A stretch of DNA of 64,000 nt from Cunninghamia lanceolata (taxonomy: Eukaryota; Streptophyta; Pinopsida; Cupressales; Cupressaceae): positions 15,118,001-15,182,000 of the forward strand of contig BSBN01001965.1 of assembly GCA_027924645.1 (NCBI GenBank), written 5' to 3'. The translations under genes were made by a program, and so were the position numbers. Numbering within the stretch: the first letter of the stretch is position 1; each line of letters begins with the position of its first letter. The notes beneath the pieces were generated by a model. The model was not told the origin of the DNA. It did not search any database and worked only from the letters and a program-made list of their open reading frames with translations. Shown piece by piece: positions 48,834 to 60,115 of the stretch.

Positions 48834-49346
48834 GTGTGTATACATATACATGTATACAAGTGTTATGTCAAAAATTGTACTCCTATATGGATTAACACAA
48901 TTTCATATAGTTTAGCTCCTCTCCTTTGGTGTCATTTTGCCCTTTTTTTATCTAGCCTACCTAAACCCTGATTAACCTATACCCTACTGAAGAAATATCA
49001 TATTTTGAAGCAATAACTAACAAAATATGAAAAAAAAGTTTGGAGTCTAGACATTCTAGACCCCCTAGAGACAGACCTTGTGTGAAATTTAGGTCTGGAC
49101 AAGGGCGCTCATGCCCTAGTCCTACCCTACTTTTTGAGGTCCTAAATCTCAGGGTGGTGTCTGGGCACCTTGGGATTCTAATTTCAAATTTTGGTTTTCA
49201 CACGATTTCAGTGTATTGTTTTGAATATTTGAATTTCTAAGGTTAGGTAGTTAAAGAGAATTGAAACTCATTTTATCACACACAATCTATATGCAAGCTT
49301 ACTATGCCAAAATTCTACCACTTTTGCTATTGAAGATCAATACTTT

Positions 49347-49612
49347 TTATTTTTTGTTTTTAGTACATGACCGGCGATGCTGGTGCGACACGCCCTCCAA
49401 CTCCACGTGAATGTTTTTACTTGGAACAATGAACCAGTGAGGCCACAACATCGGGGACTTCATCCCCTAGAAAGAACACTTCAAACCCCCAAGCTCATTG
49501 GCTCAGCAAAGGCATAAAGCATGTGAGCTCGTTGGCCCAACAGGGGTTTGAACTCTGGTGGCTGCCACTACAACCGAGTGACTTAACCATCAAACCATGT
49601 CCTTATCGGCAT
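49347..49612 (-). mobile_element. tRNA-derived SINE (2) with 14-bp target duplication
   Basis: On the minus strand the head has an A box (TGGTTTGATGG) and a B box (GTTCAAACC) about 31 bases apart, the spacing of a tRNA promoter, and the tail is A-rich (ACTAAAAACAAAAAATAAAAAG). Flanks AAGATCAATACTTT (49333-49346) and AAGATCAGTACTTT (49613-49626) match at 13 of 14 positions. SINEs are noncoding and use LINE enzymes to move; a plant LINE tail is present in the same window, but no matching tail sequence was tested. Confidence 0.8.
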
Positions 49613-50500
49613 AAGATCAGTACTTTGTTGAAGCTCTTTGAAGTTATTGATATTTTCTACCATGGAGATATTCAGTGGAGATTAGGAATTTAGATCTTGT
49701 GTCTATCTTTCTCTTCCTAGGGTTTTTTCAAGCCCTTTATATGATCAGGAGAAGGATTGAAGCCTCCTACTTGAGCTTGGGAATCCCTTATGGATATAGC
49801 TACCTCACCTTCCTATTCTACAAGAATTCATTACTATCATCTCCTTGAGGTGATGTTATTATTTTTTTGAGTGAAGCAATGTGTTGATCTATCTTTTCTT
49901 CTTGAGTCATTTAGTGTTTTACATTTCTACATACACATATGATCTATGAGCACACACATATGTAGATCTTTATCATTGGCTATTATTGAGGTAGAAATAC
50001 CAAATACGGGGTTTCATTGAGGCAAACTGCTATATAGCCACAACCATCTTTCTCCTCCTTTTGTATGTGCAGGTCATACTCAAAAAGATTTGATGAAACA
50101 GAGAAAAAGGAGAGCAAGTATTACAGATACAGTCATCATAGAACTTTGATTTTCAGCATCAAAAAATAATTGAGACACTGAGTTGGCTGCCCTAGTCTAA
50201 TTGGGCTCTATATCCTAGATCTGGAACCCTTTGCAGACACTCTGACACCAGGTATAAATGATTTCAGCTATCAAAATTTTTTGGGACACTAGGGCGGGTA
50301 ACCTAGTCTAAGAGGCCCTCAATTTCTGGGCACATGCTCTATGTGACCTCTACTCTGCATTTTTGTAGTCTGTTTGTTAGCATCTATACCAGAAATCAAT
50401 ATGTTATCATATATATTACAATTAGGGTTTCATGGTATTTGGTTACTTGAAGCTTGTAAAAACCTAATTAAGACATCTATTCAGTCACATTAAGCATAAA

Positions 50501-51387
50501 AAGGTCATAGGAATCAGTAGTTTGATCCTTCATAATGAGAAATCTTTGTTCCTATTTCCCAATGTGATGTTAGTGAAAGAGGGGCTTGATTTTGGTTTAT
50601 ACAAACTATCATTTTCCCTACTTTTACCAAATTACAATAAGTATGTATTCTCATATAATATAATAGTATTTAATTTTATTGTTTGTAAAGATTTGAACTT
50701 TCAAATTCTAGAAGCTGGACTAAGCTCCTCGATGTGGAGTTAATGAGAAACTAGTCTACATTTAATGTCTTTGTTGTGAGAGTACAATTAATGGAAGTGG
50801 AAGGACATACCATCACATCTCCCTTCACGCCTAAAGTTTACTCCAAGTCTTGGAGGAGGAATACAGTAGAGTGGATGGATTTTAGGAAGGAATCTAGTGA
50901 ATTCTAGGGGATTTTTTGTTAGTCATGGAATTTGAGTCCATAATACGATGAATGATAGTAAAAAAAGAGAGAGAGAAGAAAATTGGAAAGAAAATGGGAG
51001 GATGAGGTCTTGAAGGTAGAGGCTCTGCAAGTTTGAAGTGATTTCATCAGTGTATTGGTATGTTAACCTTTTATTCTTATCAGAGATATATTTTGATATA
51101 GTTGATAGGATAATGCCATGATTAGGCACAAAGGTGATTATTGAATAAGAGATTCGAATGTTTTTTGAGTTACTTTGTGACATTATAGTAAGGGGTTTTA
51201 ATACAAACCAATGTGCTTTATTTATAGCAAGCCAAGGGTTATTTAAGAGTAAAATTATCATAATCATTTTCTGCCTTGAGCTGGGTATGCCTCTTTTTGT
51301 AGTCAATGCACATTTGTTGTATTTCATACATGGGTTTTAGTAGCAGTCTTTGAGGAAGTCTTATGCTTCGATTGTAGTATTTTTTCC
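50501..51387. other. AT-rich DNA before copia element A, no gene recognised
   Basis: The 134-codon minus-strand frame at 51327-50923 has no recognisable motif and a Leu/Ile/Ser-rich composition; I do not call it. Confidence 0.45.
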
Positions 51388-51512
51388 TGTTGGAATAAGT
51401 TGTCATTGATGTCAAAGGCAGATAGTCTTTAACAAAGTCATTAATGACAAAACAAATAAAATTAGTCTATTACACATACCTGTTGGAGAGTTTATGAATT
51501 TTGAAGGTGGAC

Positions 51513-51513
<1 letters not shown>

Positions 51514-51597
<84 letters not shown>
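51514..51597. repeat. (GT)n microsatellite, about 42 units
   Basis: Uninterrupted GT run inside the LTR of copia element A. Confidence 0.98.
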
Positions 51598-51598
<1 letters not shown>

Positions 51599-53315
51599 AA
51601 ATTAAAGATTTAAACAAAATGGGAAGAGACAAATACTTAGCCATGAGTGAAGATTTATGAAAGACAATAGAAGACAAGTTAGATATACCTTGGTGCCAAA
51701 AGGAGATTAGATATTATTTAGATTAAAAATTTAAATTTTCAAAGTATTGCCGACCTCCCAAGTGGCTAACCTCCAAAAAGAAATATATTTAAATATAATA
51801 AAAGGTGGACAACTCCCTTATAGGGCTGACTCTCCTAAAAATTAAGATAAATGTCTTATGATATATAAATATTGGAGGATGCAATTTCAAATGCGTATTA
51901 TTAATAAATTATTAAAGGGTATGATTTGTATGAGATTAAGAGTAGTGATTTTGTAGACACCTAAAATTGTGGACATGTCTTACAACATCACCTTGTCGAT
52001 ACATTACTTAAAATATCTTGTGACATTTTGTCACATTTCCCTTTCATAATTCCACCATCACCTAATTAGTTAAATAAATCTTATTTATTTAACAAATCCC
52101 ATCCTAATCCCATTTTTAATCCAATTTATCCCACTAGCTAATTAATTAAATAAATCATATTCATTTAATTAATTTCCCACCTTTCCTCTAATTTAAATAA
52201 ATAAAATATTTATTTAAATTAGCCATCTCCCATTTTCCAACTAATTTAAATAAAATATTTAAATTAGTCCTCACCTTTATCCTCATATCAACACATGTCC
52301 CTCTCTTATAATTTAAATAATTTTTTATTTGAATTATGTGTCATATTACAACCATACTACAACTTTCATTTAATGCTTTGTCACACTACCAACTAATTTA
52401 AAAAATATTATTATTATTTAAATTAGGTCACCTCTATTCTTATCTATACACTTGTCATTCCACTACCTTTTTTAAATGAAGGGATCTAAAGTCAAATAAT
52501 CTTTTAATCTTAGTCATCCACATCACACAATTGAACTTTCAATCCTAGTCATTGATCATTATCACTCCTCTCCTATAAATCAAGCCTCAACCAAGATATT
52601 TGCATGCATCCATCTTCAAGCAACATCATGCTATTGAAATCACTCTAGACCTTCTCATCATTCATCTTCTATCTATCGTTATGCTGTAGAAATCATGAGC
52701 AATCAACATCTCACCATTCCATCATTCACCATCTAGATCATAGCTAGTAGATTAGGGTGCGTCTACTCCATTCTATCAAGTTTTGAAGATTTGGTTTGAA
52801 GGTAAAGGTATTGGATTTATTATCATTATCTTCATATTATCCTTTTAAACCATTTTTTCATCCATATATTTATTTTAATAAGTGCAGAGATTATTTATGA
52901 AAGGGTAATGACTAGTGTTATGAAGAGTTGTGATTTATTACGAAGGGCTAAAATTTGCGAAAGAGACATATCCATTCATAGAGGTCACTTCTTTTGAGAA
53001 TAAATAAAGTAGAAGAGAAGGAGTGGTTAGAAGATAAGTAATCCAATGATTTATTTCTAAGTTTGAGAGAAGAGAAGGACCAAAATATGAAGAGAAAATC
53101 TAATTTATTTTGAGAAGAGAGTGTGAGTAAATGATAGAAAAGATCTAAGAGAAAATATATACATGTTTATAATTAGCCTTGTAAGATATATTGGTGCGTG
53201 ATAGTGATCCGATTGGAGAAGGAAGAGAGTGATTATATTTGGATCAGATTTTGGGGAAGGAGAAATTCATATCAGCCATTGAAGAATTAATATGTTGAAG
53301 CCTATCTTTGCTAAG

Positions 53316-53446
53316 TTGGTGCTTAGTGCTTGGGATTGGTGTCTCAAATAGGTTGGTGCCTGTAAGATTTTGTAAGTTGAAATTGGTGTCTCCTCTGGGT
53401 TGGTGCTCACAAAATAAGCATTGTAAAAGTAGGTTGGTGCCTACAA
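53316..53446. repeat. Clustered TTGGTGC/T words in the LTR
   Basis: TTGGTG followed by C or T occurs seven times in about 130 bp close to the 3' end of the LTR, with variable spacing. Confidence 0.7.
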
Positions 53447-53646
53447 AAGAAGATCAATATATATACAAGCAATATTTTGTCGTGGTTTTCTCCCACAAGG
53501 ATTTCCATGTAAAATTGTGTGTTCTCTCTGAGTTCATAATTGTTAGATCTTACATCTGTGATTGATTGTGATTGGTTAGATTTTGAAAAGAAATTTTAAT
53601 ATATACCGATTCACCCCCCTCTTAGTATAGCCATGTGTTCATCAAT

Positions 53647-53661
53647 TGGTATCAAAGCAGG
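53647..53661 (+). other. Primer-binding site of copia element A
   Basis: TGGTATCAAAGCAGG starts two bases after the LTR end and matches the tRNA-Met type site with one substitution (AAAGC for AGAGC). Confidence 0.85.
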
Positions 53662-53710
53662 TTCCTTTAGAGAGAGATTAACTACTTGAAGGTAGATCTT
53701 AAAAGGACAC

Positions 53711-56175
53711 ATGACTGGTCATGAAGGATATGGGTTTTCCACAAATAGGGCACCACTATTTGATGGAACTAACTATGCCTATTGGAGAAAACAAATGGAG
53801 ACTTATTTGAATGCTCTAGGTATTGACATTTAGAAATCCATTATGAATGGTTATATGGCTCCTGCAACTCCACCTATAGATCCAGATGGAAAGAGCAAAA
53901 GTGAGAACAATTCCAAAGAAAAAAATGCTATTTTATGTGGATTGACTAAATCAGAGTTTGTAAAGGTAATGAGATGCCAATCTGCCAAAGAAATGTGGAA
54001 TAAGCTTAAGAAAGTTAATGAAGAAGATGCCAAAGTCAAGAAGGCCAAGATCGAAACCCATATAAGCCAATTTGAGAGCTTAAAGATGACAGATGATGAA
54101 AATATTGCAGCCTACCTATTCTGTGTGGATGAAATTGTTAATACCATTAGATGACTTGGCAAAGAGATAGAAAAATCCATGATAGTACAAAAGGTTCTAA
54201 GATCTCTTTTTATGATATTTGATGCAAAGGTTTTTGTGATTGAATAAATAAAATTCTTTGACACATTAACAAAGGATGAGTTGCATGAAATCATCATTTC
54301 TTATCAAATGATAGACTAGCCATCAAAAAGGGAGGTACCATTAAAATCTTCAAGAAATGGAAAGAATAAGGAGCCTAAATAATGTTAGATAGATGAATAA
54401 GAAGCCCATTTAATGAGGAAGATAAAGAAGGGGTTAGGTAAGTCTCAAGGTAATTTACCTTTCAAATGTTTCAATTGTGGTAGAATAGTTCATTTTTCTT
54501 CTAAGTGTCCGCAAGGTAAGAATACAAATAGTGAAGACAAAGAAGACTATAGTTCATGAACATAGGGAGAGGATATCAAAAACATAAGAAAAGATACAAG
54601 TAAGATCATTTTGAGAGAAAGAAAAACTTCTGGACGTACAAGAAGAGTCTCTACTCTAAGGTGTATAAACGTTCTTCAAGAAAAGTGATGATGAATATTT
54701 AAGTGATAGAGAAGAGATAGTTTTCATGGTAATGGAAATAAAGAATGACGAAGATAACCTAAAAGAAGATAAAAGGGATTCATAAGACAAGAAGAATAGG
54801 TAAGATGAAGAAGTGGATCTTGAGGAAGAACTCCACTTCGCATATGGTGAGTTTGAAAATCTCCTAAGAAGAATCTCATGACTAAAATCCATAGCTCAAG
54901 AGGAAAGTGTTATTGTAGGTTTTTATTTCCTAGTTGGGTTATTTATTTTCCCTTTATTCCTAGTTTTTTCCTACACCTTTTATTAATCTCACTTAGGTTA
55001 ATAAAACATGTCTTATTAGGTGAGAGGATTATGAGGTCTCTCATTCCTACATGTGAGCATCCATTAGCTATCTTAGGAAGATACTTTGCTATCTTTAATG
55101 TGATAGATGGTTTCTCTTCATTGGTTAGTATTGACACCTCCTTCCTCTCCCTAGTCTATATAAGCATGCTACTTGGCTTGTATTTGATATCCTTTGCTTT
55201 TGCATCCTCTTAATGATATTTTTCTAATAAATTTGCATTACTCTCAAAGACTAACTTTGTGATGCTATTTTTATTTCATATAATTTACATTCATAGTTTA
55301 GATATCTATTCTTTTGCACTAGTTTTTTGGGCTAATCATCTTTTCAGATTCTAACAGAAAGTGAATCCAAAGCCAAAGTATCCCAAGCTCTTGAAGAAGA
55401 AGAAAAAATGATTGTGGATTTAAAAGTTCAATGTGAAGAAGCAAAGAGGATTGAAGAATTAAGAATCCATTTAAAAGAAAAGGAAGAAAGTTGTGAAAAT
55501 TTTTAATCTGAGATTGTCTCCTTAAGGAAGGAGTTAGAGAAAACTATGGCTCAACTAAACAGGTAGTTGAAAAATGTAAGAAGTATAGAAATATTGGATA
55601 AAATTATAAAATCTCAAAAACATACATGTGACAAGAGTGGTATTGGATTCGACAAGGCAAAAAGTTCTAAACCAAATCAATTCCTTGAGGAATCAAAGGA
55701 AGAAAATTAGAAGACCTATTCAAAGGTTCTCCAAAGCTCCATTAGGAGTGAAATTGACAAAAGGAAGGAAAATTAGTGGCAAAGCATGCACAACATAATT
55801 AGAAAATCTCTCCCACCAAGGAAAGCATACACAATTAGGTTCTATCACTCTTTCCTCATCTGTTGTTTCTTTTACAATCAATTTGGGCATAAAGCAATCA
55901 ATTATAGATTGCATGCTAGAAATAACTTTAGGCACAAAGAAATGAATTATGGAACATATGCTAGTACTAACCCTCTAGGGAAAAAGATTAGAAGATATGG
56001 AATGATGAACAAGAACTTCAATTCATTTTCTCCACTCATGGATCACAACATAATATGTTACAAATGCAAAAATTTTGGACTTCCAGAAAAGTTTTGTAGA
56101 AGCAAATTTGTGGAACCTCCTAAGAAAAACAAGGAGGAAGAACAAAAGATTAAGGAGAAAGAATAATCTTTAAAA
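53711..56175 (+). pseudogene. gag: gag of copia element A (interrupted by a solo LTR)
   Basis: Gag forms the particle. From ATG 53711: MTGHEGYGFSTNRAPLFDG, then NYAYWRKQMETYL, the usual copia Gag start. A UBN2-type core follows (KSEFVKVMRCQSAKEMWNKL) and a zinc knuckle CFNCGRIVHFSSKC with canonical CX2CX4HX4C spacing (about 54468-54510). A long Glu/Lys-rich coiled-coil region continues on both sides of the 449-bp solo LTR at 54908-55356, and a second knuckle-like CYKCKNFGLPEKFC lies near 56059. Stops occur at 53831, 54152 and many later points. Gag this long, with a coiled coil, is typical of SIRE/Maximus-type elements. Confidence 0.85.
54908..55356 (+). mobile_element. Solo LTR (449 bp) in gag of copia A
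   Basis: It starts TGTTATTGTAGG, ends GATTCTAACA, and is flanked by exact GAAAG copies (54903-54907, 55357-55361). A TATATAAG box lies at 55157 and AATAAA near 55229, so the LTR is on the plus strand. Omitting it and one GAAAG leaves the gag frame running on. Solo LTRs arise when the two LTRs of an element recombine. Confidence 0.92.
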
Positions 56176-58307
56176 GTGTGGAAGAAAAAAGAAAAATATA
56201 TGATAGTTCAAACAACCATACACTCCCAGAATGAAGGTGATCAATGGTATATAGACAATGGTTGTTCAAGACATATGACAAGTGCTAATAGAAAATTCAT
56301 CACTTTGAAAAGAATGAGTGGTGGAATGGTAAAATTCAGGGATAATTCTTCCACAAGGATATGTTAGGGTTAGCCGGTAGAAGATATCAATTAAATGCAA
56401 ATAAAAATTAAATAGAGGAATGGAAATACACATAAATAATAACAACGAAAGACAAGTTTTAACATGGTTCACCCAAAATCAGGCTACATCCACCAAACAG
56501 AGAGTCCAATATTATTATCCAGTAAATCAAACCCATTACAATCAACAATCCCTACAACTCAATACCACTGCAAAATGCTACAATACAATACCGAAACCCT
56601 AACCCTTGGCCGCTTTTTATTAAGCTTTTTGTTGGTTACAAAAATAGGGTTTTCTTATGTCGGTCAATGAAAAATAACTCTCGGTGCTTTATAAAATAAT
56701 AAAAACCATGTGAGGTTTCAGGGGCGTTGCCCCCGAGCCCCCATGGGGGCACTGCCCCTTGACCCGCCCTGTATCACGACAGGGAACGCGCTAGGGGCAC
56801 TGCCCCTGGACCCCGCAAGGGGCGCTTTCCCTTGACCTCGTCTTGGGGGCGCTGCCCCTTGACCCCGTAGGGATTTGGGGGGGAAACCGCGCTAATAAAA
56901 GTGGGGTAAATATAACATCCAAGTCTGATTAGGCTCCATATAACAACAGGATAGGTGGAAAAGGCACTATTAGTCTGGAAAAAGGTAGAACAAGAGTAGA
57001 AAATGTGCTATATGTTGAAGGCTTAAAGCACATTCTTCTAAGTGCGAGTCAAATGTGTGACCAAGGGAACACCCTCACATTTGATTCTGAAGGATGTGAA
57101 ATTAGTAAGGCAAGAAAGAAAAGTGCAAAAGATAGTAGAGCAAGTAACAACTTCGACATTTGTAAAAAAATAGAGACAAAATGTGTTGTATGGGAAAGGA
57201 AGATGAAGGTTGGCTATGGCATAGGAGAATGGGGCATCTAAATTTTGACAATCTTATCAACATTAGTCAAAAGGAAGCAATAAGAGATATGCCAAAGATA
57301 TCAAGGCCCTCAAACATCATTTGTAAACAATGTCATCTCAAGAAGGAAACTAGGCTAAGCTTTTAGTCAAAGGAGTATTCTGCATCAAAACCTTTGGAGC
57401 TCATGCCTATAGACCTACATGGACCTACCATAACAAGAGGATTGTAAGGAGAAATATATTTTATGTTATTAATTGATGGCTTTTCTAGAATGACTTGGGT
57501 TACTTTTTTGAAGGAAAATCTAAAGCTCTGGACACGGTTAAGGCATTCAAAGCCTTAGTGCAGAATGTAACAAGATTGAAAGACAAATGTCTTAGATCAA
57601 ATAGAGGATTATAATTCACATGTAATGAATTAGAATATTTTTGTGAGAAGCATGGGATAAGAAGACATTACTTAGTTGTAAGAACTCCACAACAAAATGG
57701 AGTAGCGAAAAGGAAAAAAAAACCATTCAAGTAATGGCTAGATCCATTTTGAATGAGTCTAAAGTACCTAACACATTTTGGAAGGATTCAATTCATACAG
57801 TTGTATATATTCTCAACCGAGGTCAAATTAGAATAAATAATGACATGACACCTATGAGTTATGGAACTCAATGTCTTCATCGGTGAAGTACTTTGATGTT
57901 TTTAGAAGTCCATGTTACATAAGAATAGACGAAGAAGATTTGGGAAAGTTTGATGCAAGAGTAGATTAAGGAATATATTTTGGTTAATATTCAATAAGTA
58001 AATCCTACAAGTGTTTTAACAAGAGATTGCACAAAAAGGTTGAGTGTACAAATATGAAAATTGATGAGGGAAGAAGTTATCAAAATGAGCCACAAGAGGA
58101 TGACCTTCATAATGAAGGAATTTTCAAGGAAGAAGTAGAGGAAAGTGAGGATGTGGTAGTTGAGCAGAGGAACACTAAGGCACCATCAAAAGCATCAACT
58201 AAGACACCATGCAAATTTGTTCAAAAGAATCACCTAGAAGGTCTACACGATTATAGGAGACAAAGATGGTTAGATTAGAACAAGGAGACTAGTAAATGTT
58301 CTAGAAG
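56176..58307 (+). pseudogene. Protease and integrase of copia element A (interrupted by a solo LTR)
   Basis: The protease start reads QWYIDNGCSRHMT near 56240, with DNG where DSG is expected. After the solo LTR, GKGTISLEKGRTRVENVLYV resumes the frame. The GAG-pre-integrase zinc domain is WLWHRRMGHLNFDNLI and CKQCH (about 57211-57345). The integrase core has MPIDLHGP (about 57403), then LRSNRGL (about 57593), where Asn replaces the catalytic Asp. NGVAKRKKK (about 57697) has Lys in place of the catalytic Glu. SVKYFDVFRSPCYI and YFGYSISKSYKCFN follow across shifts. It ends at 58307, where an opposite-strand element cuts it; no reverse transcriptase of A is visible. Confidence 0.85.
56362..56948. 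mobile_element. Solo LTR (587 bp) in the protease of copia A
   Basis: It starts TGTTAGGGTTAG, ends ATATAACAACA, and is flanked by exact GGATA copies (56357-56361, 56949-56953). Omitting it rejoins the protease frame at ...STRI/GGKG. A GC-rich block at about 56720-56890 repeats GGGGCGCTGCCCCTTGACCCC-like units in an otherwise AT-rich LTR. Orientation is not certain. Confidence 0.92.
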
Positions 58308-59008
58308 TGTTAGAAATGAAGGCGTAAACCACACAATAACAATTTGATTTAAACCTTTATAATATCCTCTAAATAATGTAGAATCAACGGAGATTGCAAC
58401 ACAAATAAAACCCACTACACAAAAAAAAAATGCTTTAAGAACTGAACACATAACATAGTATGTATCATGCAAAAAACCATTTCTGGTAAAAAAACTCCGC
58501 AAAGAAAAGAGGCTCCAAGTTGTATTATCTTCAAATATGAGATTATAATACATGCACTTCCTCTTCTTCTTATGTCTTCAATCCAGTGGTGGCTATTACT
58601 CTCAACTCTGCTAAAAATGTACTACAAATATCCTTATAAAAGGGGGTTGCCTTCTAGGGTAAGAAAACTAATATAATATTGACTGTCAGATCTATGATCT
58701 AATGATAAATGGTCCAGATTTACAATGATAAAATTTGGCTCTAGGGGCATTGCCCCTGAGCCCCTATCAGAGCGCATAGCCCCTAGACTCCACACTAGGG
58801 GGATGATCCCCATGGACCCATCATAGGGGGAAACCCCCTACAATTCCCCATCATAGATGAATTAGCATTAGGGACCAGTTATAAACATGTTTTTGAAACA
58901 AGATCGCTACTGGTGAAACCTTTCATTCCTTATAGGTGAGTTATAAGTAATAATAGGAATAATAAATTACATAGGATTTACAAGGTTGATGGCACTTTAA
59001 TCTTAACA
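58308..59008 (-). repeat. 3' LTR of opposite-strand copia element B
   Basis: Reading the minus strand it starts TGTTAAGATTAAAG at 59008, just after a purine-rich GTCAAGTGGTAGAA tract (plus 59009-59022), and ends TTTCTAACA at 58308. It carries a GC-rich block with GGGGCATTGCCCCTGAGCCCC-like units near 58745-58845, like the solo LTR at 56362-56948. It abuts the broken frame of copia A. Confidence 0.75.
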
Positions 59009-59074
59009 TTCTACCACTTGACATGATACATTGTAAATACCTATAGGAAAACCATAAAATAATTAGGCACTAGA

Positions 59075-60115
59075 AGCAAGACCCATGGCCTCTATACACC
59101 AAACAAATTTCTTTGTGCTCACATGCTTGGTTAAAGCATTCACAACATTCTCTTGAGTGTCTACCCTCTTTAGCTCAATCTATTCATTTGCAACCGTTTA
59201 TCAAACAAAGTGATAATGTACATCAACATACTTAGTCAGAGCATGATACGTAGGATTCTTGGTCTAATAAATAGTACTCTGGCTATCACAACCAATCTAA
59301 ATGATCGTGTAATCAAAACAAATACTTGTACACAAACTCCTCAACCAAACTACCTCCTTAGAGACATGGGTAGCATCCATATACTCTGCTTTGGTGGTGG
59401 ACAAAGAAACCGTGGCTGCCTTTTTCTCATCCAACTCACTGCTCTTCCAAACAAAGTAAACACATAGCCATTGGTGGACCTTCAACTATCCAGGTCACCT
59501 ACCCAATCTGCATCAACAAATCCCTGTATGTTCAAACTTTTGTTAGCACTATCAATACCAGAATAAACCAAATATTAATCAAGGGTGCCTACTAGATATC
59601 TAAAAACCCTCTTTGCATAATTCCAATGTTGTCTACTAGGGTTAGACATAAATCTGCTCAAAACTCCCACTCCTCAAGGGCAATATCTGGTCTAGTGCAA
59701 ACCATTGCATACATCAAACTCCCTACAACACTAGCATATGACACATTAGACCTATCCTCTATATCATCCTCATTCTTTGGACACATATCTAATGAAAGCT
59801 TAGTACCTTGATTGGTAAAGGAACTCTAACTAGGTTATAGTCTTGCATACTAAATCTTTACAAAATGGTACTCACATACTTACTCTAAGATAACAAAAGT
59901 TTTTTGTTACCTCTATCCCTCCTAATCTCCATAGCCAAAATATACCTGGATCCTCCAAGATCTTTCATATCAAATGCACCTAAAAGTTGGGCTTTCAATT
60001 CACTGATGATACCTTTAGTATTGCTAAAAAATAACATGTTTGTTACCAAATTGTAGTTACAACTCTAATTGGTAGAGCAGAAACAGTTGGTTGCATCAAA
60101 GTTGAAAGGTATTCC
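59075..60115 (-). pseudogene. Reverse transcriptase C-terminal part and RNase H of copia element B
   Basis: Minus-strand frames give SELKAQLLGAFDMKDLGGSR, LAMEIRRDRGNKKLLLS, SKYVSTIL, then FDADWVGDLDSWRSTNGYVF, STTKAEYMDATHVSKEVVWL and finally KFVWCIEAMG close to 59090. These are the end of copia reverse transcriptase and RNase H with the element's C terminus. The YxDD box region (about 60060) reads NLVTNM and is not functional. Many stops and shifts occur. Upstream parts of B are absent, so the element is truncated at about 60.1 kb. Confidence 0.85.

Larger units (their letters stand above)
51388..53644 (+). repeat. 5' LTR of copia element A (2.26 kb)
   Basis: It starts TGTTGGAATAAGTTGTCATT and ends TTCACCCCCCTCTTAG...GTTCATCA, directly before a primer site; this is the pattern of SIRE/Maximus-like LTRs. 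It contains a GT microsatellite, an AT-rich section with repeated TTTAAATTA words, TATAAATC near 52575, and about seven TTGGTGC/TTGGTGT words at 53316-53446. No intact 3' partner is in the window. Confidence 0.8.

Noticed and set aside
50923..51327. 134-codon minus-strand frame before copia A
   Set aside because: Long but without motifs, in AT-rich DNA, and with no copy elsewhere in the window for comparison.
54908..55356. An intron in copia gag (GT...AG can be read near both ends)
   Set aside because: TG...CA ends with exact GAAAG duplications and a TATA box fit a solo LTR better.
58301..59076. A 7-bp target duplication CTAGAAG around 58308-59069
   Set aside because: 59070-59076 is inside the 3' end of copia B next to its RNase H, so it cannot flank a separate insertion.
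59626..59811. Plus-strand frame in copia B
   Set aside because: It is the reverse shadow of the minus-strand RNase H region.
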